A DNA stretch of 46,243 nt from Actinomycetes bacterium (GTDB lineage: Bacteria > Actinomycetota > Acidimicrobiia > IMCC26256 > Chersky-534): positions 1 through 46,243 of the forward strand of contig JAODBH010000284.1 of assembly GCA_025463865.1 (NCBI GenBank), in the 5' to 3' direction. The position numbers and the translations under genes were made by a program. Positions within the stretch are counted from its first letter, which is position 1; each line of letters opens with the position of its first letter. Below, piece by piece: positions 1 through 8,531 of this stretch. A model generated the notes under the pieces. It saw nothing but the letters and a program-made list of their open reading frames with translations, had not been told where the DNA came from and did not search any database.

Positions 1-100
1 CGACGCTTGCGCGCTCCTCGGCCTTGGCTTCGGCGGCGTCGATCTCGTCGTCGTCGTCGTCGAAGTCGTCATCGAAGTCGTCGTCGACGTCGTCGGTCAT
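1..100 (-). CDS. Acidic N-terminus of a protein cut by the window edge (possibly a KH-domain RNA-binding protein)
   Basis: Only the first 33 codons are inside the window. The ATG overlaps the rpsP stop codon in an ATGA arrangement, so the two genes are translationally coupled. The visible residues are extremely acidic, with runs of Asp broken by Phe and then an Ala/Glu-rich stretch. In many Gram-positive bacteria and actinobacteria the gene after rpsP encodes a small KH-domain protein (KhpA), followed by rimM and trmD. That position makes a KH protein with an acidic extension likely, but no KH motif is visible here, so the identity is inferred from context only. Confidence 0.5.
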   Translation of the reverse strand, partial: MTDDVDDDFDDDFDDDDDEIDAAEAKAEERASV

Positions 101-519
101 TCGGCCGCCTCGACGGCATCATCCGCAGACTCGGGAGCCGGCGCCTCGGCCGCCGGAATCGGCGTGACCGGCGGGATCTCCTCGGTGACCGGCGCGGCCG
201 CCGCGACCTTGGTCTTCGCGACCTTCGGCTTCGGCAGGCGCAACTTGCCGGCGTCGCTCTTCGTCTTGGCGAACTCTTCCCACACGCCGGTGGCGGTGAG
301 GAGCTTCTGGACCTGCTCCGTCGGCTGCGCGCCCTGCGCGAGCCACGCCAACGCCTTCTCACCGTCGATGTCGATGAACGAAGGCTCATGACGGGTGGCG
401 TACTTGCCGATGATCTCGATGAAGCGCACGTCACGGGGCGAGCTGCCGTAGGCGACGACGACGCGGTAGTTCGGCTGCTTCTTCTTGCCGACGCGCATGA
501 GGCGAATCTTGACGGCCAC
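97..519 (-). CDS. rpsP: 30S ribosomal protein S16
   Basis: Small-subunit ribosomal protein that binds 16S rRNA during early 30S assembly. The 140-residue product starts at GTG (519) with the diagnostic S16 N-terminus VAVKIRLMRVGKKKQPNYRV. The reading frame stays open far upstream, but that part is low-complexity and not S16-like. A purine-rich AGAGGAA lies about 10 bases before the GTG. The S16 core ends near residue 85. The remaining 55 residues are an Ala/Pro/Lys-rich tail ending in an acidic patch, a kind of extension common in actinobacterial S16. It overlaps the next gene by 4 bases and lies downstream of ffh. Confidence 0.96.
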   Translation of the reverse strand: MAVKIRLMRVGKKKQPNYRVVVAYGSSPRDVRFIEIIGKYATRHEPSFIDIDGEKALAWLAQGAQPTEQVQKLLTATGVWEEFAKTKSDAGKLRLPKPKVAKTKVAAAAPVTEEIPPVTPIPAAEAPAPESADDAVEAAE

Positions 520-546
520 GGGGTGATGCTTCCTCTCGGTCAGGGT

Positions 547-578
547 GGTGCGAGCTCCGGTAGGAACCGGATCGCACC
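547..578 (-). promoter_or_regulatory. Strong hairpin in the ffh-rpsP intergenic region
   Basis: A 13-bp inverted repeat made of 7 bp (547-553 with 572-578) and 6 bp (556-561 with 566-571) with a two-base bulge and an AGGA loop as written on the plus strand. It sits 28 bases upstream of the rpsP start. There is no U-tract after it on the minus strand. It may be a U-less terminator of the ffh transcript or a leader element controlling rpsP. Confidence 0.55.
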
Positions 579-676
579 TCGGCGCCGCCGCGATGGTCGC
601 GCGGCACACGAGCGCTTCAGGGTACTGCCTCGCGCCGCGGGGAGCGAGACCGGGTGGAACCGGACGCAGCCCGCGG

Positions 677-2182
677 CTAGTTGCCGCCCGGCAGGCCACC
701 GCCGGGGAATCCACCGCCGGGGAACCCGTTGCCGGGCCCGCCGCCGGGGAATCCACCGCCCGGGAAGCCGCCGCCGGGGAATCCGCCGCCCGGACGACCT
801 CCGCCCAGGCCGCCGGCCATCCCGCCGACGGGCTGGCGCGATCCACCCTTGCGGCCCTTCTTGTTCTTGCCGCCCTTGCGGCCACCGCCGCCACCCGCGC
901 CGCCGCCGCCCATCTGGCGCATCATCTGCTGCACCTGCTTGAACTGCTTCAGCAGCGCGTTGACCTGGGTGGTGCTCGTGCCGCTGCCGGCCGCGATGCG
1001 CAGCTTGCGGGAGCCGTTGATCATCGAGGGGTCGACCCGCTCGGCCATGGTCATCGAGCAGATGATCGCCTCGATGCGGTCGATCTCGCGATCGTCGATC
1101 TCCACGCCCTTGAGCTGCTTGCCCATGCCGGGGATCATCCCGAGGACGCTCTGCAACGAGCCCATCTTCTTGACCTGGCGCATCTGGTCGAGGAAGTCGT
1201 CGAGGGTGAGACGACCCTTGCGCATCGCCGCTTCGGTCTTCGCCATCTGCGCCTGGTCGAAGGTGGCTTCGGCCTTCTCGATCAGGCTGAGCACGTCGCC
1301 CATGCCGAGGATCCGCTCGGCCATGCGATCGGGGTGGAACGGCTCGAAGTCGCTCAGCTTCTCGCCGGTACCGGCGAAGAGGATGGGCTTGCCCACGACC
1401 TCCTTCACCGAGAGCGCCGCACCGCCGCGCGCGTCGCCGTCGATCTTGGTGAGGATCACGCCGTCGAGCCCGACCGCGTCGTGGAACGCGGACGCCACGT
1501 TCACGGCTTCCTGGCCCGTCATGGCGTCGATGACGAGGAGGGTGTTGTCGGGCTTCACGGCGTCGCGCACGTCGCGGAGCTGGTCCATGAGGTCGGCGTC
1601 GATCTGGAGCCGGCCCGCGGTGTCGACGATGACGACGTTGCGGCCGAGGCGCGCGGCCTCTTCGAGCGCACCTTTCGCCACGGAGACGGGGTCGGTGGCC
1701 TCGGAGTAGACCGGCACGTCGACCTGCCGGCCGAGGACACGGAGCTGCTCGACGGCCGCGGGGCGCTGCAGGTCGGCGCCGACGAGCAGCACGCCCAGGC
1801 CTTGCGCCTTGAGGTGACGGGCCAGCTTGCCGGCCGCGGTGGTCTTCCCGGAGCCTTGGAGGCCGGCGAGCATGATCACCGTCGGCGGCTTCGAGCTCAT
1901 CGTCAGCTTGCCGGTGGTGCCTCCGAGGGTCTCGACGAGCTCCTCTTTGACGATCTTGATGACCTGCTGACCCGGCGTGAGGCTCTGGGCGATGTCGGCG
2001 CCCAGCGCCCGTTCCTTCACCCGCGCGATGAAGTGCCGGACGACCGCGACGTTGACGTCGGCCTCGAGCAACGCGAGGCGGATCTCGCGCGCGATCTCGT
2101 CGATGTCCTGTTCGGACAGGCGGCCTTTGCTGCGCAGCCGGGTGAAGATGCCGTCGAGACGGTCGGAAAGTGCGTCGAACAC
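677..2182 (-). CDS. ffh: Signal recognition particle protein Ffh (SRP54)
   Basis: GTPase that binds 4.5S RNA and signal sequences and delivers ribosome-nascent chains to FtsY at the membrane. The 501-residue product has the N domain (1-90), the NG GTPase with P-loop GLQGSGKTT (107-115), DTAGR (187-191) and TKID (245-248), then the Met-rich M domain with the GSGTS segment. After residue 424 an unusual 77-residue tail follows: a Gly/Lys/Arg stretch, then repeats of GGGFP to the stop. Family members usually end within or shortly after the M domain. The ATG at 2182 has AGGA 8-11 bases upstream. A TAGACT -10-like box lies at 2218-2213. ftsY lies just upstream. Confidence 0.97.
   Translation of the reverse strand: MFDALSDRLDGIFTRLRSKGRLSEQDIDEIAREIRLALLEADVNVAVVRHFIARVKERALGADIAQSLTPGQQVIKIVKEELVETLGGTTGKLTMSSKPPTVIMLAGLQGSGKTTAAGKLARHLKAQGLGVLLVGADLQRPAAVEQLRVLGRQVDVPVYSEATDPVSVAKGALEEAARLGRNVVIVDTAGRLQIDADLMDQLRDVRDAVKPDNTLLVIDAMTGQEAVNVASAFHDAVGLDGVILTKIDGDARGGAALSVKEVVGKPILFAGTGEKLSDFEPFHPDRMAERILGMGDVLSLIEKAEATFDQAQMAKTEAAMRKGRLTLDDFLDQMRQVKKMGSLQSVLGMIPGMGKQLKGVEIDDREIDRIEAIICSMTMAERVDPSMINGSRKLRIAAGSGTSTTQVNALLKQFKQVQQMMRQMGGGGAGGGGGRKGGKNKKGRKGGSRQPVGGMAGGLGGGRPGGGFPGGGFPGGGFPGGGPGNGFPGGGFPGGGLPGGN
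686..790 (-). repeat. In-frame 15-bp tandem repeat encoding GGGFP units in ffh
   Basis: About seven degenerate copies of a 15-base unit encode residues 465-499 of Ffh, mostly GGGFP with GGGPGN and GGGLP variants. The reading frame is kept and the unit is a multiple of three, so copy number can change without a frameshift. Confidence 0.8.
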
Positions 2183-2249
2183 GGAGAGTCCTGCTCGTTC
2201 GGGGGTCCGGAGAGTCTACCGAGCGGCGGTCCCGGCTCCGGGCCGCCCG

Positions 2250-3491
2250 TCAGGCCCCGAAGAGCGCGTCCACGAACTCCACCGGGTCGAACGCGATCAG
2301 GTCCGAGGCGGTCTCCCCGACCCCGATCACCTTCACCGGGATCCCGAGCTCGGCCTGGATCGCGAGCACGATCCCGCCCTTCGCGGTGCCGTCGAGCTTG
2401 GTGAGCACCACGCCGGTGACGTCGACGGCCTCCGCGAACTGGCGGGCCTGCGTGAGCCCGTTCTGCCCGGTGGCCGCGTCGATCACGAGCAGCACCTCTT
2501 GCAGGGCGCCGTCGGTCCGGTCGACGATCCGCCGGAGCTTCTTCAGCTCCTCCATCAGGTTGACCTTGGTGTGCAGACGACCGGCGGTGTCGACGAGCAC
2601 GAGATCCGCGTCGCGGCCGGTGGCGGCGGCCATCGCGTCGAACACGATCGAGCCGGGATCGGCTCCTTCCTGACCGCGCACGATCTCGGCCCCGGTGCGC
2701 TCGGCCCAGTGCTCGAGCTGATCGGCCGCGGCGGCGCGGAACGTGTCGGCGGCGGCGAGCACGACCTTGTGCCCGGCGCCGACCTCCTGCTGGGCGAGCT
2801 TGGCGATCGTGGTCGTCTTCCCGACACCGTTGACGCCCACGAACATCCACACCGTCACACCGGGCACGAGCTTCAGGGAGCGGTCCGCCCCGCCGAGCTG
2901 CTCGACCAGCTCCGACTTCACGAGCGCCAGGAGCTCCTCGCCGCTGCCGATCTTCTGCGCCTCGGCCTTGGCCCGGAGGTCGGCGATGATCGTCGCGGTG
3001 GTGCGGACGCCTACGTCGGCGAGGATCAACGACTCCTCGAGCTCGTCCCAGGCCGCGTCGTCGAGGGTGGTACGGCCGAAGGTTCCGGCGAAGACGGCCC
3101 GGGTCCGCCCGAGCCGGTCGCGCAGCCGCGGCCTGACCTCGACCGGCGCCGGCTCGACCGGGGTGAGCTCCTCGGCCGGGGCCTCGGGTGCCTCGGTGGG
3201 AGCCGGTGCGACGGTCCGCACCTCGGGGGCCCGGGCGGTACCGGGTCGCATGGGCGCGGTCGGCTGCTGGGGCAACGCTTCGCGCGGGAGCAGCGGCTTG
3301 GGTGCAGGTGGCGGAGGCGGCGGCGCACGGGTCGGCGGACGGCGTTTCGTCGGCGCCTCGGGGAACGATCCGAACTGCTCGGCGATCTCGCGGGTGCGGC
3401 GGGTCGCCCGACGGGTCACGCCGACCGCGACGACACCGAAGGCGACGATCACGACGAAGACCGCGATGAGGATGATCCAGATCAGGTCCAT
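2250..3491 (-). CDS. ftsY: Signal recognition particle receptor FtsY
   Basis: SRP receptor GTPase that pairs with Ffh and hands ribosomes to the translocon. The 413-residue product starts with a transmembrane helix (about residues 3-24), as in actinobacterial FtsY, then a Pro/Arg/Glu-rich linker (about 40-120), the N domain, and the G domain with P-loop GVNGVGKTT (219-227), DTAGR (301-305) and TKLDGTAKGG (364-373). The ATG is at 3491. ffh follows after a 67-base gap, and the MscS-type gene ends 14 bases upstream, so cotranscription is likely. Confidence 0.96.
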   Translation of the reverse strand: MDLIWIILIAVFVVIVAFGVVAVGVTRRATRRTREIAEQFGSFPEAPTKRRPPTRAPPPPPPAPKPLLPREALPQQPTAPMRPGTARAPEVRTVAPAPTEAPEAPAEELTPVEPAPVEVRPRLRDRLGRTRAVFAGTFGRTTLDDAAWDELEESLILADVGVRTTATIIADLRAKAEAQKIGSGEELLALVKSELVEQLGGADRSLKLVPGVTVWMFVGVNGVGKTTTIAKLAQQEVGAGHKVVLAAADTFRAAAADQLEHWAERTGAEIVRGQEGADPGSIVFDAMAAATGRDADLVLVDTAGRLHTKVNLMEELKKLRRIVDRTDGALQEVLLVIDAATGQNGLTQARQFAEAVDVTGVVLTKLDGTAKGGIVLAIQAELGIPVKVIGVGETASDLIAFDPVEFVDALFGA

Positions 3492-3505
3492 GGGGGACTC
3501 AGATC

Positions 3506-4603
3506 CTACCGGGCGTCGGTCGGAGGACCGTTGCCGCCGGCGGCGCCTCCGCCCTCGGCCTGCGCCCCGCCGGAGAACGGCGGCGCGCCGCCCGCGGAGC
3601 GGTACGTGATCGTCTGCGCGGGCAGCGGGATCTCGATGTCGGCCTCGTCGAACGCGGCCTTGAGCCGCGCTCGGAGCTCACGGGCCACGGCGTCCTGCTC
3701 CCCGGGGGCGGTCTTGACGGCGATGCGGATGAGCATCCGGTCCGCGCCGAGGTCTTCGACGCCCCACACTTCGGGCTCGCCCAGGATGGCGTTCTGGTAC
3801 TGCGGGTCGTGGAACATCGCGCTGCCCGTCTCGCGCATCACGCGTTCCGCGTTGGGAACGTCGGTGTTGCGGGCCACCGCGACGTCGAGCAGCGCCCGGG
3901 ACCACTGCTGGCTCTTGTTCCCGGCCCGCTTGATCTCGCCGTTGGGGAAGTGCCAGACGACGCCCTTGACGTCACGGATCGTCGTGGCGCGCAGGCTCAT
4001 GAACTCGACCACGCCGACGACCTCGCCGACGTCGATCACGTCACCGACCGCGTACCACTCCTCGATCACGATGAACGTCCCGGCCAGGAAGTCGCGGACC
4101 AGGGTCTGGGCACCGAAGCCGAGCGCGACCCCGATGAGTCCCGCACCCGCGAGCAGCGGACCGAGGCGCACACCGAGGTCCTCGAGGATGAGAATCGCGG
4201 CGACGACCCAGACGACGAAGCTGATGACACTTCGCAGCGCGCCGGCGATGGTCTCGGACCGCTGCACCCGCCGCACGGTGGGCGTCTCGTGGGTGTCGAG
4301 CAGGCCCAGGCCCGAGCGGCGCCGGAGCGTGCTGAGCCGATCGGACGTCTCCAGACGCTGCAACCGCCGCACCGTGCGCTTGAGGATGAGCCGGGCAACG
4401 CGCACCGCGAGGAACGCGAGGAAGAGGATCAGGAGGATGTGGATCGGCTTCGACAAGGTGTCGGCGATCTCGGCCGCGTACCGGCTGTTGGTGACCCGGA
4501 ACGTCTGGCCGCAGAGCCAGCCTTCGCTGCTGCGAGGACCGCACGCGATCACACGTGGGTCCTCGATGGGCACGGGTGCCGCCGCGATCCAACCCGCCGT
4601 CAT
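3506..4603 (-). CDS. Mechanosensitive ion channel, MscS family
   Basis: Predicted inner-membrane channel that opens under membrane tension during osmotic downshock. The 365-residue protein has a hydrophobic helix near residues 55-70, another at about 125-145, and then the MscS pore-lining segment rich in Gly and Ala (about 148-172, including LIGVALGFGAQTLV). The cytoplasmic beta domain follows, with GDVIDVGEVVGVVEFMSLRA and the FPNG motif. The Gly/Pro-rich C-terminus is probably disordered. It starts 6 bases after the smc stop and precedes ftsY. Confidence 0.92.
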   Translation of the reverse strand: MTAGWIAAAPVPIEDPRVIACGPRSSEGWLCGQTFRVTNSRYAAEIADTLSKPIHILLILFLAFLAVRVARLILKRTVRRLQRLETSDRLSTLRRRSGLGLLDTHETPTVRRVQRSETIAGALRSVISFVVWVVAAILILEDLGVRLGPLLAGAGLIGVALGFGAQTLVRDFLAGTFIVIEEWYAVGDVIDVGEVVGVVEFMSLRATTIRDVKGVVWHFPNGEIKRAGNKSQQWSRALLDVAVARNTDVPNAERVMRETGSAMFHDPQYQNAILGEPEVWGVEDLGADRMLIRIAVKTAPGEQDAVARELRARLKAAFDEADIEIPLPAQTITYRSAGGAPPFSGGAQAEGGGAAGGNGPPTDAR

Positions 4604-4609
4604 CCGCGA

Positions 4610-7600
4610 TCAGGCCCCGTGGAGCGCGACGTCCTGGATCTTCTGACTGACCACTCGACTCGACCCGCCCGGCGGCATGGTGACGCCGTAAAGGCAGTCG
4701 GCCGCCTCCATCGTGCGCTTCTGGTGCGAGACCACCACGAGCTGGGCCTCGTTGCGGAACTCGCGCACGAGATCGAGGAACCGGTGCAGGTTGACGTCGT
4801 CGAGCGCTGCCTCGACCTCGTCGAGGAGGAAGAACGGCGACGGCCGGGCCCGGAACACCGCGAACAGGAACGCCATCGCGGTGAGCGAACGCTCGCCACC
4901 CGAAAGGAGCGAGAGGCGGCGGACGTTCTTGCCCGACGGCCGGGCCTCCATCTCGATGCCCGTGTTGAGCGGGTCGTCGGGATCGGTGAGGAACACCCGG
5001 CCCGAGCCACCGGGGAACAGCGTGGCGAAGAGCGCGGTGAAGTGCTCGGCGACGTCGGCGAACGCCAGCTGGAACATGGTCACGATCTCGAGGTCGACGG
5101 CCCGGATGACGCGCGCGAGCTCCTTGCGCGTCCCCTTCACGTCGTCGAGCTGCTGCTGGAGGAACTCGTGGCGCTCCTGCAGCGCGTCGTACTCCTCGAG
5201 GGCGAGCGGGTTGATCGGACCGAGCAGGCGCAGCTCACGATCGAGCTCGCGCGCCCGGCCGGAGAGGCTGCCGCCGGTGACGTCGGGTGCGGGCGCCGCG
5301 ATCGCCAGCTCCGGCTCACAGTCGAAGTCGTTGCGCACGGTCTCGACCGCCGCTTCGAGGCGGAGACGGGTCTCGGCGTCGTCGATCTCGGCGCGCGTTG
5401 CCCGCTCGCGCGCCGCGGCCAACTCCTGCTCCAGCGCGGCGCGCTCGCGCCGCAGCCGCTCCAGCTCGGCCGCGGAGCCTCGCAGCGCCTCGCCCTGGAT
5501 CCGCCGCTGCTCGCGCAGGCGCTCGTGCAGCGAGCCCACGGCCTCGACCCGGTCGAGCACGTGACGGGCCAGCCTGTCGTAGGCGACGGAGCGGGCCATC
5601 AACGTGGCGCGCTGCCGCTCGGCCTCGGCCTGCGCCTCGGGGTGCCGGGCGAGCCGTTCCTCGACGCCCGCGAGTCGCTGTTCCAGCGCGACCTTGCGGG
5701 CTTCGAGCGTGGTCGTCTGCTTCTCGTAGCCGCGCCGACGGGTCGCGATCTCGTCGGTCCGGGCGTCGAGCTCACTGCGTACGCGCCGCCGTTCCAACTC
5801 GAGGGTGGCCTCGCCCGCGGCCGCCGCCTCCAGGTCGGGAAGGCGCGCCGCGAGCTGCGTGGCCGCGGCGACGTCGGCCTCGTGCCGGGCCCGGAGCTCC
5901 GCGAGCTCCCGCTCGACGCCCTCGGACTCCACCGCACGCTCCGCCCGCTCGCGTTCGATGCGCTCGAGCGCGCCGGCGGCGTTCTGCAACCGCGAGAGGT
6001 TGGCCCGGCGATCGGATTCGGCCGCAGCCTCTTCCTTGCGCGCGGCTTCGAGCCGTTCGCGTCCCGAGCCGATCCGTTGCTCTGCCGCGACGCGCGCCGC
6101 CTCCGACCGCTCCGCCTGCAGCACCGCCTCCTCGTACGCCGCAAGGGTGGCGGTCAGGCCCTGGTCCCCGCCGATGCGCCACGGCGTGCGGCCGCCGAAC
6201 CGGTCGCCGTCGACCGTCACGGTGACGATGCCCGGGTGCTCGAGCGCGAGGTCGAGTGCACGGCGCCAGTCGCCGTCGACCAGCACGACGCCTGCGAGCA
6301 GGCGGGTCAGCGCGGCGTCGAGACCGGGCGTGCGCGCGCGCACGCAGTCGGTGAGCGCGCGACAGCCGGGTACGGACGCCCGCGGTGCGCGCTCGGAATC
6401 GTCGGCGAGCAGCAGCCACGCACCCGTGGCGCCGTGCTTCAGGGCTTCGAGCGCGGGACGCGCGGCGCTCGGATCACTGAGGACGACGGCCTGCATGGCG
6501 TCACCGAGCGCCGCCACCACCGCGGGCTCCAGACCGGGCTCGATCTCGACGTGGTCGACCAACGGACCGACCACACCGTCGAGGCCGGCGAGCGCGTCGG
6601 CCCCCGCATGGGCGCGCGCCGTCTCCAGGGCGAGCCCCAGCGCGTCGGCGCGGGCGCGCCAACGCCCCGCCTCACCCTCGGCCGCGCGCCATTCCTCGTC
6701 GGTGCGGCGCACGGCCTCCTCGGCCTGCGTGTGGGCTTCGGCCGCCACCGTGTAGCGGGCCTCGACGTCGGGCTTCGCGCTCTCGGCGCGCGCGAGCTCC
6801 GCCTGCAGGCGGGCCTGCTCAGCCGCGAGCGCGTCGACCCGCTGGCGCATCTTCGACCGGCGGCCGTCGAGCCGCGCGACCTCCGCATCGCTGCGGTCGA
6901 CGGCCTCGCGTCGCGCGCTCAGGTCGCGGCGCAACACCGCGAGCGCCTCAGCCGGAGCGGGGCCCACGGCGGTAGCCCCCGGTCCGACCGGCGCGCGGAG
7001 GGCCGCCGCGTCGGCGGTGATCGCCCGCTCGACTTCCTGGATGGTGGCGAGCTCGGGCGCCAGCGCGGCGACCTCGCCCGCGATCGCGGTGAGCTCCGCC
7101 CGGATGCCCGCGGCGTCCGCCACCAGCGTCTCCACGACCCCTTCGTCGGCGTTGCTCGCGAGCTCGCGCTCGAGCCCGCGCTGCTTCTCGGCGACGAGCG
7201 CGTGCAGGCCGCGCGCACGCTCCCGGAGCGCCTCGACCCGGACGAGCCATTCGGCGAGCTCGTCGTTGCGGTGCGCGCCCAGCGACTCCTCGGCGTCGAG
7301 CACCGCGAGGTCGAGCACCTGGAGACCGTCGCGCAGCTCCTGATCGCGGGCCGCGAGCTCGCGCCGGGTCTCTGCGATGCGGTGCCCGCGCGCCTGCAGG
7401 CCCGCGAGCTCATGCCCCGCGAGGTGCAGGCGGATCGCGCGCAGCTCGTCGGCGAGGCCGTCGTGGCGCCGGGCCGCGTCGGCCTGCTTGGCGAGCGGCG
7501 TGAGCTGGCGCCGGACCTCGCGGAGCGTGTCGTGCAGCCGGAGGAGGTTCCCCTCCGTGGCTTCGAGGCGCCGCTCCGCCTTCTCGCGGCGCTTGCGGAA

Positions 7601-8107
7601 CTTCAGGACGCCGGCGGCCTCCTCGACGATCGCCCGCCGGTCCTCCGGCCGTGAGTTCAGGATGGCGTCGAGCTGCCCCTGGCCGATGATGACGTGCTGC
7701 TGACGGCCGATGCCCGAGTCGGAGAGCAGCTCCTGGATGTCGAGCAGGCGGCAGGGCGCGCCGTTGATCTGGTACTCGGAGTCACCAGTACGGAACAGCG
7801 TCCGGGTGATCGTCACCTCGGTGAACTCGATCGGGAGGATGCCCGCGGAGTTGTCGATCGTGAGCGACACCTCGGCCCGCCCCAGCGCGGCGCGCTGGGG
7901 GGTGCCGGCGAAGATCACGTCGTCCATCTTCGAGCCGCGCAACGCCCGCGCGCCCTGGGCGCCGAGAACCCACGCGACGGCATCGACGAGATTCGACTTC
8001 CCCGAGCCGTTGGGTCCGACGACCACGGTGACCCCGGGCTCGAACTCCAGCACGGTCTTGTCGGCAAACGACTTGAACCCGCGCAGGGTGAGCGACTTCA
8101 GGAACAA
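4610..8107 (-). CDS. smc: Chromosome segregation protein SMC
   Basis: Bacterial condensin ATPase that compacts and segregates chromosomes with ScpA/ScpB. The 1165-residue product has Walker A GPNGSGKS (31-38), long Arg/Glu/Ala-rich coiled coils, a central hinge around residues 500-620, the ABC signature LSGGE (1068-1072) and Walker B FFLLDE (1096-1101 region). Only a TTG (8107) fits the conserved N-terminus FLKSLTLRGFKSF. It is preceded by GAGGAAGGGG, a good ribosome-binding site. A TACCAT -10-like box lies at 8136-8131. acyP and a hairpin lie upstream; the MscS gene follows after 6 bases. Confidence 0.97.
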   Translation of the reverse strand: MFLKSLTLRGFKSFADKTVLEFEPGVTVVVGPNGSGKSNLVDAVAWVLGAQGARALRGSKMDDVIFAGTPQRAALGRAEVSLTIDNSAGILPIEFTEVTITRTLFRTGDSEYQINGAPCRLLDIQELLSDSGIGRQQHVIIGQGQLDAILNSRPEDRRAIVEEAAGVLKFRKRREKAERRLEATEGNLLRLHDTLREVRRQLTPLAKQADAARRHDGLADELRAIRLHLAGHELAGLQARGHRIAETRRELAARDQELRDGLQVLDLAVLDAEESLGAHRNDELAEWLVRVEALRERARGLHALVAEKQRGLERELASNADEGVVETLVADAAGIRAELTAIAGEVAALAPELATIQEVERAITADAAALRAPVGPGATAVGPAPAEALAVLRRDLSARREAVDRSDAEVARLDGRRSKMRQRVDALAAEQARLQAELARAESAKPDVEARYTVAAEAHTQAEEAVRRTDEEWRAAEGEAGRWRARADALGLALETARAHAGADALAGLDGVVGPLVDHVEIEPGLEPAVVAALGDAMQAVVLSDPSAARPALEALKHGATGAWLLLADDSERAPRASVPGCRALTDCVRARTPGLDAALTRLLAGVVLVDGDWRRALDLALEHPGIVTVTVDGDRFGGRTPWRIGGDQGLTATLAAYEEAVLQAERSEAARVAAEQRIGSGRERLEAARKEEAAAESDRRANLSRLQNAAGALERIERERAERAVESEGVERELAELRARHEADVAAATQLAARLPDLEAAAAGEATLELERRRVRSELDARTDEIATRRRGYEKQTTTLEARKVALEQRLAGVEERLARHPEAQAEAERQRATLMARSVAYDRLARHVLDRVEAVGSLHERLREQRRIQGEALRGSAAELERLRRERAALEQELAAARERATRAEIDDAETRLRLEAAVETVRNDFDCEPELAIAAPAPDVTGGSLSGRARELDRELRLLGPINPLALEEYDALQERHEFLQQQLDDVKGTRKELARVIRAVDLEIVTMFQLAFADVAEHFTALFATLFPGGSGRVFLTDPDDPLNTGIEMEARPSGKNVRRLSLLSGGERSLTAMAFLFAVFRARPSPFFLLDEVEAALDDVNLHRFLDLVREFRNEAQLVVVSHQKRTMEAADCLYGVTMPPGGSSRVVSQKIQDVALHGA

Positions 8108-8130
8108 ACGGACCCCTTCCTCGGCCTCCG

Positions 8131-8136
8131 ATGGTA
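8131..8136 (-). promoter_or_regulatory. Candidate -10 box for smc
   Basis: TACCAT on the minus strand, 23 bases before the smc TTG, with the GAGGAAGG ribosome-binding site between. No convincing -35 hexamer was seen. Confidence 0.3.
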
Positions 8137-8157
8137 GCCAGCCCCTCCCCCGGATCC

Positions 8158-8179
8158 GCGGACATCCGGGCGTGTCCGC
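8158..8179 (-). terminator. Candidate terminator hairpin after acyP
   Basis: A perfect 7-bp GC-rich stem (8158-8164 with 8173-8179) with an 8-base loop, starting 3 bases after the acyP stop and before the smc promoter candidate. No U-tract follows. It is in the right place to separate the mutM-acyP transcript from smc. Confidence 0.45.
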
Positions 8180-8182
8180 AGG

Positions 8183-8476
8183 TCAGCGGATCGAAAAACC
8201 GGCCTCGCCCCGCGGGATCTCGGGCGTGGTCTCCACCCGCACCACCCGGGCCCGCGGCGGCCCTTCGGCGCACCAGGCCACCATCTTCTCGACGGCGTCG
8301 CTCGTGCCCTCGAACACCGCCTCGACCCGGCCGTCGGGCAGGTTGCGGGTCGACCCCGCCACTCCGGCCGCGATCGCCGCCTTCCGGCACGAGTCCCTGA
8401 ACCACACACCCTGGACCCGCCCACTCACGACCGTCCGCACCCGCACCGTCTCCGGCTCAGGACCCACGCCGCTCAC
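8183..8476 (-). CDS. acyP: Acylphosphatase
   Basis: Small enzyme that hydrolyses acyl phosphates. The 97-residue product shows the family signature VSGRVQGVWFRDSCRKAA, with the phosphate-binding loop and catalytic Arg in GRVQGVWFR. The usual Asn appears in STRNLPDGRVEAVFEG. It starts at GTG (8476) with GGAG 6 bases upstream. Part of that ribosome-binding site lies in the base of the 8484-8528 hairpin. The order mutM-acyP-smc-ftsY is the standard actinobacterial arrangement. Confidence 0.94.
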   Translation of the reverse strand: MSGVGPEPETVRVRTVVSGRVQGVWFRDSCRKAAIAAGVAGSTRNLPDGRVEAVFEGTSDAVEKMVAWCAEGPPRARVVRVETTPEIPRGEAGFSIR

Positions 8477-8483
8477 CAGATCT

Positions 8484-8528
8484 CCGTGCGTTCACAGACA
8501 ACCCATACGGTCGTCTGTGAACGCACGG
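8484..8528 (-). promoter_or_regulatory. Perfect 16-bp inverted repeat between mutM and acyP
   Basis: Arms 8484-8499 and 8513-8528 are perfectly complementary (arm CCGTGCGTTCACAGAC) with a 13-base loop. It begins 3 bases after the mutM stop and ends at the first two bases of the GGAG ribosome-binding site of acyP. It may protect the mutM mRNA 3' end, partly terminate, or mask acyP translation. Confidence 0.75.
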
Positions 8529-8531
8529 GGG

